Shown here piece by piece: positions 1 through 13,851 of a stretch of 64,000 nucleotides of DNA. This stretch comes from Dastarcus helophoroides (Eukaryota > Arthropoda > Insecta > Coleoptera > Bothrideridae): contig CM053326.1 in NCBI GenBank assembly GCA_028583605.1, positions 15,860,639 to 15,924,638 on the forward strand, in the 5' to 3' direction. Numbering within the stretch: the stretch's first letter is position 1; every line of letters begins with the position of its first letter. The notes beneath the pieces are model-generated. The model made no database searches. It worked only from the letters and a program-made list of their open reading frames with translations, and was not told the DNA's origin. A program made the position numbers and the translations under genes.

Positions 1-3815
<3,815 letters not shown>

Positions 3816-3930
3816 ATTTGCTGTTGTACTTAATTGTTTATTTTGTTTATAGAATCATTCAATTTTGTAAAAAGTATGATTTATCCCACTTTCATCAATT
3901 GTAATAAATAAGTACCAAAGCATATGTCAC
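3816..3930 (+). promoter_or_regulatory. mbt/PAK4 3' UTR and polyadenylation signal
   Basis: A canonical AATAAA lies at 3903-3908, 88 bases after the stop codon, followed by a GT/T-rich stretch (TGTTCTTACT near 3932). This predicts a short 3' UTR of roughly 110-120 bases. Later AATAAA hexamers exist in this AT-rich region, so longer alternative ends are possible. Confidence 0.6.
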
Positions 3931-4024
3931 AAATGTTCTTACTATTTCTTTTATCTTATTCTTTTTGACTTTTGTAGATATTTGGTACTTATTGAATATT
4001 GCTTGAAATTAGAGAAATCAAAGA

Positions 4025-4263
4025 TATCGTTGTTGCCATGGAGAAATCTTCTATGTGCTGAAATGTAAATTTTACAGGACAACAGAAAAAACATCATCGC
4101 TACCATGGGAAAAATTTCTACATGCACCTTTTTTATGAAAATAGGTTGTTTTCGTAATCTGATGGGGATTTAATGTATCTTCCCTTCCGAATAAATATGT
4201 TATTCTTCTCCTGTAAAATTTACATTTCAGTACATAGAAGATTTTTCTGTGGCAACGACAATA
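4025..4263. repeat. Inverted repeat downstream of mbt/PAK4
   Basis: Two arms of about 55 bp (4025-4079 and 4209-4263) are reverse complements at roughly 80-85% identity; the inner part around TGAAATGTAAATTTTACAGG is nearly perfect. The loop of about 130 bp contains a third, weaker copy of the outer arm (near 4095-4125). It is probably a small MITE or foldback remnant. If the mbt transcript reads through, it could fold. Confidence 0.6.
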
Positions 4264-5694
4264 TGTTCTTTGATTTAATTATAGTGACACCAAATACTTT
4301 TAGTTTGATAAGGACTACTTTTATAAAGGAATCTCATAAGCATAACCTTGAAAATTCCAAATCAGTTATTAAAGAAAAATGGCAGAAAATGGTCACCCAT
4401 TATAAAAAACTATTTGATGCCTTACAATTTAACATAATCACTAGCATTGTTTTACATTATTTTTTTCTAAATATCTCGAAGTATGAAATTAATTTGGTTT
4501 TCTTATATAAACCTTCAGATTAAGAGATGACTGTAAATCTGCAACAATTACTATTGCTTTGTTAAATATTAATGTACAAATATGGTTCCTATTTTATTTT
4601 AACATTATCTTCGATTGTGGTTGGTACCATTCAAAAGAAAATGTCAAAAATTTTAATTATCAATTCTGGAAAACCAAATATTACTCTAGTTGTCACATTT
4701 TCAACCTCGTGACTTACCATAAACTATTGACTTTCAAAGTTAATTATTTGTGGGTGTAATTTGAAGCTATAAAATATAGAAATTGACATAATGTTTATAA
4801 GTACATCCCTTGATTTCTGTCTAGTATACTTGGAATAAAATTCTTGTATATTTAGGAAAAAAAAACAAATTTTTGTTTATGAATGTTTTATTTTACAAGG
4901 ATATGCCTGTTATCAAGTTCAACATTTGTATTTATTTATCTGCTATTCTGGTAAATGTAGATAACTAATTGTGAGAAGTCTTGACGTTAAATTTGGTAAG
5001 TTTTTAAGTGAACCTAAGAACCTTAACATCACCTAGTGTTGAATATACATATATTATTTATATAACCTGATAGTATTACTATCTAGGTGCTTGTAGAGGA
5101 TGTATGCATCCATACTCGTTGAAAAATATGTTACTCTTCCAGATTTGTTAAAATATGTCTTATTGTTAGATTTAGAAAAATATTCCATGATATTAATCAG
5201 TATTATTTGAAATTACCGTCCATTGGTGCCTTACATGTGGCCTGTTTTGAGATAAAAAGTCGTGAATTATTCCAATTGGTGTTACATAATGTCATATATT
5301 ATACTGACAAAATTCCAATGTTTTTCAAAATTACCCCACTTCTATTCAACAAATGTACGTTACTTTTTCTTGTTTATATATCTATTATATAATTAGGTTG
5401 AATTATTTTTGTTATACCATATTAAATGTATTTTTCAAGTGTCATAATATATATACACTTTTTTTACATAACAGTTTCATTTTTCCTGAAATACCTACAA
5501 AAACTCCTGTTTCATGGAAATTTGATTAATATATTCACTGTGGCAGTCAATTTTTAGGAGCAGATACAGGGTTTTCTTCAGGTGGGGGAAATTTTTCTAT
5601 GATGTTACCCATCCTAAGGCAGGTCCTCGCTGCCAGGATTCACTTGTAATATGGTATCTGTGCCATTGGCACTTCAAGGTTGACGGAGAAACAA
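4264..5694. other. AT-rich intergenic stretch, nothing recognised
   Basis: The short ORFs here (4173-4523, 4559-4759, 5207-5392) have the Phe/Ile/Tyr/Asn-rich composition of random AT-rich translation and no motif. A somewhat GC-richer patch at about 5590-5690 may be a repeat fragment, but no partner was found in the window. Confidence 0.4.
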
Positions 5695-8200
5695 CATACA
5701 AAATAAAAAATTTTACTTTGCAAATTTTCATTCTTTCAAAATTAATTTTTTTTTAATTTTCAACTTTTTTGAAATTGTGTATTTTTTTTAGAACTTCGGC
5801 TTTTTTTAAAATTTTCTTGAACATTTTAACCTTGATATTTTGACTCAAAATAGCTGGACTTTTTCTCGAAATTTTTGGTTTTTACAATTTTGACTTGTTC
5901 TCAATTTCTACTTTTTTGAAAATTTTGACCTTGTTTGAATATATTGACTATTTTTGAAAATTACGACTTATTTTTAAAATGCTGATTTTTTGAATGAAAA
6001 TTCCTATTAAATTTCAACTTTTTTTTTAAAATTTAATTATCCATAACTTAAGTTTTTAAAATTTCGATGGTTTTTTTTAAAAGATCGGCTTTTTTGACAA
6101 TTTTGGCTTTTCTTGAATATTAAAATTTTCGGATTTTATTAAAAATTTGTCCCTAGCATTTTTTAAATTTCAATTTTTCTTAAAATTTTGATTATTTTTG
6201 AGATTCTGGATTATTTTTCAAAATTTCAACTTTTTAATAATTCGAACTTTTTGAAAATATCTCATTTTTTCAAAATATTTGAAAAGGTCGACTTCAAAAT
6301 TTTGATTCTTTTTGAAAATCAGGATTTTTTAAAAATTTAACTTTCCATGAACATTGCGACATTTTCCAAAAATTAGACTTTTTTTGGAAATTATAACTTT
6401 CCAGGTCTTCGAACCACTTTTTTTCGTTCCGGGAAAATTTTTGAAAAGGTCGACTTCAAAATTTTGATTCTTTTTGAAAATCAGGATTTTTTAAAAGTTT
6501 AACTTTTCATGAACATTGCGACATTTTCCAAAAATTAGACTTTTTTTTGGAAATTATAACTTTCCAGGTCTTCGAACCACTTTTTTTCGTTCCGGGAAAA
6601 AATCATACCGGTTCCGTTTCGGTTTTCGTTCCGACAAAAAAAGCAGTTTTTCCGGTTTTCGGTTCAATTCCGTGTGACTCATTTTTTAATTTCTTAAAAG
6701 TTTTTATTTCAATTAAAAATTGACTCTAGCGGAATTTAGGAAACTTTCTCTCTTTTTTTAATACTACAGCATAAAATTTAAAGAAAATATTTCTTGATTT
6801 TTCGAATTTAAAACTTTCACTCTGAATTCTTGGTATATTTTGGGTTCAAACTTCAAGAAAACCCGAATTTTATTTAAAAAAAAAAACTAGCTGATCCCGG
6901 CCCCTTCGCCCACATGAAAAAAGAAAAAGGATTATTTGATCACTTTTTTCAAAATGTCGACTATTCTGAAGAATTCAGTTTTTATTGAAAATGTTTGACT
7001 TATTTCGAAAATTTCGTCAATGAAAACCCATTTTTTCACAAAATCGATCTTTTCGCGTTCGACTTCCAAAAGTTCATTTTTTTCTCGAAATTTTAACTTT
7101 GTTTTGAAAATTTCTACTTTTTTTTTAAATTATAATTTTTTGCAAATTCCAACCTCAAAATCCTCTCTTATTTGGATATATTTTATTTTTTCTGAACATT
7201 GTACTTTTTTATAACTTTTGTCCTCGTTAAATATTTTATTTTTTTTAAATTTCCATTTTAATATTTTGAATTGATTTCGAAGTTTGTTGGACCTATTTTT
7301 GTAAATATTGACCGTTTTTGAAGCTTCATACTAGAAATTTCAATTTTTTTCCAAATTTAATTGGTTTTAAATTCGATTTTTTTAAAACATCTCAATCTCT
7401 TTTAAAAATTTATGTGTTTTAAAAGTTTTAACTTTTGCAAATATCGACTCTCTCGAGTGTTTGTTTTTTTTATTCGACTTTTTTTCAAAATTTTGACTTT
7501 CAAAATGATTATTTTTTGAAAAGTCTGGCTTCAATTTTTTTTTGAAAACTCTTGAACATTTTTTGACTTTTTTAAAGCATATCGTCTTTATATTTTGAAA
7601 ACTTTGAAATTCAAATCTCATTTTTTTTGATTTCCACTTTTTTCAAAGGTTTACTTTTTTTATTAATCGCAAAACTTGCGATTTTAACTTATTTTCTAAA
7701 TTCTGAATATCTCTAACATGTTTACGCATAATTTCGATCTTTTTTCAAATTTTGATTTTTTCTATAAATTTAATTATGTTGAAAAACTGACTTTTGAAAA
7801 CGTCTACTTTGTTTTTGACAATTTTTCGAAGTTTTATTCTTTTTTGAAAACTGAGACTTTAATTTCGATTTTTCTCGAGATTTCGACTTTTATGTAGTAA
7901 ATAACTTTTATTTAAAAAATTTCCCAAAATTGCGACTTTTTGAAATTTTTAAATTTCTTTAGGTTTTAACTTTTTTTTGAAAATTTGTAGTTTTTTCGAA
8001 ATTTCAATATTTTTTCAAAAAATCGACTTTTTGTGAAAACTTTAAAATTTTTCTCGAAGCTTCCAATTTTTGTAATTTTAACTTTTTGAAAATTTTTTTT
8101 TTTCTAGAAATTTTTAAATTTTTTTGAAGAATCTAATTTTCAAAATTACGAATTTTTAAATTTCGAACAAATTCTACAAAAAGAATTCAAGACCTAACTA
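5695..8200. repeat. T-rich quasi-periodic array (GACTTTTT / AAATTTTGA units)
   Basis: About 2.5 kb consists of irregularly spaced 12-25 base units built from AAATTTTGAC, CTTTTTT and TTCGAAATTTC-type strings, strongly T-rich on the + strand. It has no consistent period and no coding content; ORFs at 7020-7214 and 7382-7621 are products of the composition. The same texture in either orientation recurs at about 10.7-11.6, 22.3-24.8, 30.7-32.5, 42.8-45.7, 48.5-51.6 and 56.5-58.3 kb. Confidence 0.7.
6281..6600. repeat. 162-bp tandem duplication spanning a hAT-like end
   Basis: Copies at about 6281-6442 and 6443-6600 are nearly identical (a few substitutions and one T-run length change). Each includes the terminus CCAGGTCTTCGAACCAC and the TCGTTCCGGGAAAA string, so the transposon end is present twice. 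The high identity in a decayed region indicates a recent duplication. Confidence 0.8.
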
Positions 8201-9287
8201 AATTTCAATTTTAAAGCTGCCTAAATTCAAAACCATCTGAAAAAAAAAAATCGCGGCTTCAAGGCTAAAAACGAAATTTTAAGAAAAAAGTCAAATATAG
8301 TGTAAACTAAACCAGATAAAATTGGAAATTTAAATTAGACATTTTCTATCATGTCACCGTTTCGAGTCTACTCTGAAAATTTCGACCTCAATTTCAAAAT
8401 CTCGGCTTTAAATTTGAATCTAAATGTATTTTTCTCTTGAAATTTTAACTGAAATGCCAAATTTCTAGGAAAAATTCGAAATTTTATCGAAAATTTTGAG
8501 AAAGAAGTCAATTCCTGGAATTTTGGGAAGTTTTGGGAAGTGAGTATCGTAAAAAAATCATTAGAATTTGGGATTTCGAGAAAAAAATTGGCATATTAAA
8601 ATTAAAGTGAAATTTGAAGGACAAAATTCAATGAAACTAAATTTTCATTAATAACTTCAAAAAAATAAGGGTATCAGCTTATAAAAGGAAAAATCCAAGT
8701 TTAAGGAGCAGAAAGAATTTGGAATGTTTTTTCTGAAGAAAAAGTTGGAATTTTAAGAAAAATTCGAATTTGCAAAAAAAATTACCAGGAAGCTGTGCTT
8801 CAATGAAAAAGGCTCCAGTTTTTTAGTCCAAATTTACAATAGAACCTAAAGTTTTTATCTTAAATTCGAAATTTTAGGAAAAGAAACGAAATATTTCGAG
8901 AAAAAACTCCAAATTTCAGAAAAACGGAAATTTTGAAAAAAGAATATTCAAGTTATATAACTTAAAATTCAGTTTTGGGACTAAAGTCAACAATTTTTTA
9001 GAAAATGTGGAAATTGTAGGTTTTTAATCAAAGTTTCAAGAAATCATTTATTTAAGGTAAACTCGTAATTTTGAGATGAAAGGTGCATGAATTTGTGTAA
9101 AATTCTGCAAAAAAATCTATTTCTAAAAAAAATCCCAAACTTTAGGGTAAAGTAAAAATTATTTTAACAACATAAAAATTCAGCGAACCGAAATAAACCG
9201 TTATTTTTTTGGTTATGTTTGGGTTTTCATTCCGACAAAAATAACGGGTTTTTTTGGTTTTCGGGCCAATTCCGGTTCGAAGCCCTG
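6402..9287 (-). mobile_element. hAT-like element, about 2.9 kb, minus orientation
   Basis: The right terminus (9287) read on the minus strand begins CAGGGCTTCGAACCGG. The left terminus, present twice at 6402 and 6565, begins CAGGTCTTCGAACC on the + strand. Together they form an inverted terminal repeat of about 14 bp of CAGG type. Both subterminal zones carry GTCGGAACGAAAACCG-like motifs (about 6600-6670 and 9180-9280). The interior changes from T-rich (to about 8200) to A-rich (about 8230-9180) and encodes no transposase. An inverted copy of the block begins at 30626. The superfamily call is inferred from the termini; no target duplication was confirmed. Confidence 0.55.
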
Positions 9288-10110
9288 CTTTTTGCACACA
9301 ATTTGCACAAAATTTCTAATTTTTCTAAAAATATCGATTCCAAAATTTGGTCTATTTTTCAAAATTTCGACTTATTTTGGAAATTTGAAATTTTTTGAAA
9401 ACTTTGACTTATTTTGAAATATATTTATTTATTTTAGAAATATATCTTCAAAGTGTCAATATTTTTAAAACTTCAGCTATGTAAAGCTTTATATTTCAAA
9501 ATTTTGACCCCTTTTCATGTCGACTTTTTCAAATTTTGTTTTTTTTTAACTCCCTTTTCTTGAAATTTATTTAAAATTTTCAATTTTTTTCATGTCGATT
9601 GTTTTTGGAAAATCGTGACTATTTTTTAAAATTTTGCATGTATACTTGGAGAATACGAAAGTGCTTGTCTTCCTTAGACCAATATCGAATTATCTGAGGC
9701 TTGTAGCACTTATGAAGAAAAAAAATGATTCGATACAATATTTGTTTAAAAAAAATCCAACAGCGTTACCTATTTTCCTCATAGATTCCCAAAATTAATA
9801 CAGTTACTTCTAATAATTAATCATGGTTTCTTTTTAAAATATTGTAATTTAAGATTAATTGTCTTTTGCAAATCTATATTAGTATCCAATATTTTGCAGG
9901 TGCTTTCGATTACGAATTCCTTATATTACCTTAGGGGGAGAATTGCCAAAAAAGCGCTGATAAACTAACTGATTTTCATAAACTGAAGTCTAAACGCCAA
10001 TTTTCATATTTCCAATTTCAAAAACGAGGAACTTTCATGTGACCGAAACCGATATAATATTCACACTATATCCGTATTCGTATCCGGATCTGAAATGTCA
10101 TATCCCTAAT
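9288..10110 (-). repeat. Flank of the duplicated block, shared with 29680-30625
   Basis: Read on the minus strand, this segment matches 29680-30625. Shared landmarks are the TAGGGATATG-type end (10110 and 29680), the ATACGGATATA string, GCGCTGATAAACTAACTG, TATGAGGAAAATAGGTAA and ATTATCTGAGGCTTGT. The shared flank continues directly into the CAGGGCTTCGAAC terminus in both places, so the hAT-like element and this flank were duplicated together. Confidence 0.7.
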
Positions 10111-10148
10111 AATCCTAGTTCACAGACGCAGATCGAATAGGAAAATTA

Positions 10149-10440
10149 TTGAGGACACACAACTTTAAAACCATTTTCTCATCACGGTCAAAAATCCAAC
10201 AGCTCCTTCAAGCTCCCCAAGGTAAAGTGTCATCCTTTTTTTCTAGCGGTGTGCACAGGGTTCCTTATTCTTGTGATGCAGTGTATATCAGAGAAACGGG
10301 TCGATTTTTCAATACACGAATATCCAAAGATCCCTTAGATCTCTCAGTCAGGCATTGCGTAACATCAATATGAAATCGAGCATAAGGTCTTTTTGATAAT
10401 ATTTCAAAATTATATCCAATCAGTGACGTGTTCTTCATGG
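10149..10440 (+). pseudogene. Penelope-like retroelement GIY-YIG endonuclease remnant
   Basis: The translation contains SGVHRVPYSCDAVYIRETGR followed by FFNTRISKD. It fits the GIY-YIG nuclease of Penelope-like elements, which typically reads G-V-Y-x-I-P-C-x-C-x-x-x-Y-I-G-E-T-G-R and ends near R-x-x-E-H. Here the YIG glycine is replaced by arginine (YIR), a conserved Cys is Tyr, and the EH motif is broken. A frameshift near 10395 is needed to continue into EHKVFFDN-like sequence. Upstream SKIQQLLQAPQGKVSS matches the usual linker position. No reverse-transcriptase domain is seen; a different repeat begins upstream of 10110. This is a dead 3' fragment. Confidence 0.75.
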
Positions 10441-11921
10441 AAGCTGGAGAAGCAAAGCTTCCCTTATAAAATGAAAATGTCCATATTTATTTTATTTTAA
10501 AACCTCTTTTTTCACACAACATCTGTGACCACTATTGACTGACATTAGTAACGTTTATAATCGAAATTTAACAATTGTATCTGTAAAGCAACAAATTCAA
10601 CATATTTTTGACATAATTAATCGGAACTTATTTGTATAAAAATTCTTGGAGTGTAAGAGTATCATCATTTCGAATTTTATTAAGTATCTCGACATTCTTC
10701 AAAATTGTTTTTTTTAATGTCGAATATTTTCAAAATTTTAACTTTTTTTGAACAATTTGACTTTTTTAAATTTCATTTTATTATTAAAAATTTCGACTCT
10801 TCAAAATTTAGACATTTCAAAATTTTGCCTTTTCAAAAACTTCCTTTTTTCAAAATTTAGAATTTTTTTTCAAAATTTTCCCTTTTTTCTCTGCAAATTT
10901 TTACTTTTTTGTAAATCTTAAATTTCATCTTTGCTTTTAAATCCGGCTTTTGGTGAAGATTTCGACATGACAAAAATAATTCATTATTTTCAAAATTTTT
11001 GACTTTTTCCCAAAATTCCAATTTATACTTTATTGAACATTTTGACCTTTTTAAAAAGAAACTAAAAAAAATTTTTTAAAAGTTACACCTTTTAAAATTA
11101 TGATTTTATGAAAGTGATTCCACTTTTTGTTCCCAAATTTCTGGTTTCTCTAATTGAAATAATTTCGATTATTTCTCAAAATTGGGACTTTTAAGTTGAA
11201 ATTTCGAGGCTTTTTTCTACTTTATTGAAAAATTCGACTTCTGCTGGAAATTTGAGCCTTTTTTGATAAATTCGGCTTGTTTTAAAATTCTATTTCTCAA
11301 AAAATTACAAAAATACTTTTTTTAAAATGTCGGATATTCTGAAAATGTTGACTTCTTTAAAAATTTCGATTTTTTTGGAAATTCAGATGACGACTTTTAT
11401 CAAAATTTAGATCTTTTCTTGAAGTTGTGACAAAAATTTTACTTTCTTCAAAATATTGACTTTTTTTTAATTTTCGACTTTTTCTCCGACTTTTTGTAAA
11501 CTACAACTTTTTTTTGAAAAATTACTCTTTGTTGAACATTTAAACTGTTTATTTGAAAAATTCAAGATTTTTCAAAATATGACAATGGTCCAACGGAGAT
11601 CGGGCTTACGAATTATCGGAAGACCATGTAGACGAATTGGTTTGAATTCCCCCTTAAAAAGTTTTCGAGATTATCTGTAAACAAATTTAAAAATTTTGGC
11701 CTAATTTGATTTCACGTTCAATTTTGTTTGCTAGATCACGAAAAATATAGGATTCATCATTCAACAGTCTTCTCCATATAATCAATTATTTTCAAAAATT
11801 TTAGTTGCATTCCCTTTATCAGGAGAATCTATTTTTAGGGTTTTGGGGCCTTTCTTTCTTCTTATCGTAATGGTTGACTTACTGTATTATCGTAGTCTTC
11901 TGCGTAGACCACATCCTTCTT
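10441..11921. repeat. AT-rich sequence with T-rich array
   Basis: 10441-10680 holds no recognisable gene. From 10680 to 11590 the T-rich array texture (GACTTTTT, AAAATTTTGA) recurs. 11591-11921 is less repetitive, contains GGTCCAACGGAGATCGGG near 11587, and has no identifiable gene. Confidence 0.5.
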
Positions 11922-12151
11922 TTTGTATGCAGTTTTATTGGCTTTTTCTTCGCCGGTCACTCCTTTCACAATCCTAAATTTCAGTACCTTCTATTAAGGA
12001 ATGGCAATTTATTTTAGATTGCCGCAAACAGCGATTGCGTTGGATCTTGGTTTGTCAATCGCTGTTTGGGACTCAACACTGAAAAAACACTTAAAAATAT
12101 ATTAAAATTTAAACGACGTAAAAAAATAAATAACAACAAGATTATTTAAAA

Positions 12152-12196
12152 TTTTAACGTTTCGGGCATTGTTATTCTCTGCCCGTCGTCAGAAAA
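12152..12196 (-). ncRNA. Hammerhead-ribozyme-like core, family B left arm
   Basis: This is the mirror copy of the core at 12245-12289, on the minus strand: TTTT, CTGACGA, extra C, GGGCAG paired with ATGCCC (closing pair next to the loop lost), GAAA, ACGT, T, AAAA. It is less perfect than the right-arm copy because of the single stem II mismatch. Confidence 0.5.
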
Positions 12197-12244
12197 CCAA
12201 TTCAAATTTAAATTTATTCCTTTACAAATTTAAATTTGAATTGG

Positions 12245-12289
12245 TTTTCTGACGACGGGCAGAGAATAACACTGCCCGAAACGTTAAAA
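12245..12289 (+). ncRNA. Hammerhead-ribozyme-like core, family B right arm
   Basis: Stem I 5' side TTTT (12245-12248); CTGACGA (12249-12255, fits CUGANGA); one extra C; stem II GGGCAG/CTGCCC (12257-12262 and 12272-12277) with a 9-base loop; GAAA (12278-12281); short self-complementary stem III ACGT (12281-12284); T17; stem I 3' side AAAA (12286-12289). All core positions are present apart from the one extra base between A9 and stem II. A stem III this short would probably need a dimer. Activity is unproven. Confidence 0.55.
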
Positions 12290-12519
12290 TTTTAAATAAT
12301 CTTGTTGTTATTTATTTTTTTACGTCGTTTAAATTTTAATATAGTTTTAAGTGTTTTTTCAGTGTTGAGTCCCAAACAGCGATTGACAAACCAAGATCCA
12401 ACGCAATCGCTGTTTGCGGCAATCTAAAACAGATTGCCATTCCTTAATAGAAGGTACTGAAATTTAGGATTGTGAAAGGAGTGACCGGCGAAGAAAAAGC
12501 CAATAAAACTGCATACAAA

Positions 12520-12749
12520 TATGAATACTTCGCAAATAAATTACAGAGAATAACACATCCTTCTTTTTGTATCACTTTCACTATGGAAGAATTTCGCCTC
12601 TGGTATCGTTGGCACTGAGTTAACCATGTTTTTCTGCCTTGAAATTGTTTTTCTTTGTATATCTGAAAAATTTTTCTAGGATGGCAGGCGAATAGTTGAA
12701 CACTTTTAGTAGTTTCTCGACACGTCCAGTCCCGGAAAATGTATATGTA
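12520..12749 (-). other. Unrecognised short ORFs, minus strand
   Basis: Minus-strand frames across here give stretches such as RRNSSIVKVIQKEG and HPRKIFQIYKEKQ that look less random than their surroundings, but no family is recognised and the frames overlap. The end of this segment (TTTTAGTAGTTTCTCGACAC) is similar to sequence at 46466-46490, just before a related MITE, so it is probably part of a repeat. Confidence 0.25.
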
Positions 12750-13060
12750 CAGGATGGTCCGTAAGTAATGGTACATAGAGCAAGAGTGGATTTTTCGTAC
12801 AAAAATAATGTGATTTAGCTATATTTACCTTATAGCAAAAATTTATATTAACCGAGCTGCAGGGTGTCAAAGTTGAAAAAAAGTTTTTGATTTTTTTTTG
12901 TACAACTGATGAACACATTTCAATATAGACAAGAAATTTGGCATAGGGGGTTTCTTTATTCAAGAAATTCCAATTTGCTAACAGATTGCCAGTAACTCAT
13001 AGGGGGCGCTGCATGCGCTACTCTGTATTATTCTAAAGCATCACAATTTTTTTATGGCTC
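12750..13060 (+). mobile_element. Mariner-type MITE, truncated copy
   Basis: It begins after a TA dinucleotide (12748-12749) with CAGGATGGTCCGTAAGTAAT and runs through GCAGGGTGTCAAAG, ATAGGGGGTTTCTT and ATAGGGGGCGCTGC strings. The same landmarks occur in the more complete copy at 46510-47045. The matching right terminus is not present here. Confidence 0.7.
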
Positions 13061-13851
13061 CATGTACACTTATTTTAGATAGACACTTTTATTTATCTAC
13101 ATTTTTTACGTGAAAAAGGTATACTTTTTGAATAGGGTCAGTGCACCAACAGTATGTCTTTAAGGCTTGCAAATAAGGAATCTATAAGTTCTGTTGATTA
13201 CCTGTGCTTTTAAACAATTAATAATTTTTTAATTATATGTCACAATTAACCTACAAGTTTTTGATGGCAAAGTCTAACTATATTTTTTTTTAAAGTGTTG
13301 GAATTATATGAAGATAAAAATTTAGTATTGCAATAGGAACGATAAGTGAACAACCGTTACTTATTTTACGCCATACCTAGAGGTCCTATGTTTTATTAAA
13401 GAAATATTTGTTCTATTAGTTGCTAGATGAATGCCCTTAAATATTTATATAATATTTATTTCATTCAAGCGTGTTTTTCATAGAAAAAATAAGTAGTCAA
13501 TTATTGGAATGAAAAATTTATTAAAGTGCCAATAATTGACCACTGGGGTCAACTTACTAGTGTTACAAAGATATTACAATTTTTTTCCTTACGTCTGTTG
13601 CATAGTTTTGGGGACTCTCATTCAAAAGCACTCGATATTTTACAACGTTTATTTAAAACCGTTGGTTTAATATTTCGAATTTTTCAGAAAAAATGACTCA
13701 AATTTAAAAAAAAAAGAAGACGGAACACTATAAACAATGTTTCCTACTGGAAATGTCGATTATAGTTATAGTTCCAAATGTGCTCCAGTGTTTTAATTTT
13801 TTTTATTTCAGTCATTTTTACGAATTTTTGAAATGAGCAAACATTTTTATA
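13061..13851. other. AT-rich sequence, nothing recognised
   Basis: No ORF, RNA gene or clear transposon end was found between the truncated MITE and the long-TIR element. Confidence 0.4.

Larger units (their letters stand above)
11922..12519. mobile_element. 598-bp near-perfect inverted repeat (family B), candidate Penelope-type terminal pair
   Basis: Left arm 11922-12215 and right arm 12226-12519 are reverse complements with very few mismatches, joined by a spacer of about 10 bases near 12220. Landmarks on the right arm in order are CTGACGACGGGCAG, CTGCCCGAAACGTTAAAA, AATAATCTTGTTGTTA, CAGTGTTGAGTCCCAAACAG, GATCCAACGCAATCG and GTGACCGGCGAAG. Each arm has a hammerhead-like core near the axis. 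Penelope-like elements are known to carry pseudo-LTRs that may be inverted and to contain hammerhead motifs, which is why I lean to that class. No ORF belongs clearly to it. Confidence 0.65.

Noticed and set aside
5695..8200. T-rich array as a classical satellite or CRISPR-like array
   Set aside because: Unit length and spacing are irregular and there are no conserved repeats with unique spacers.
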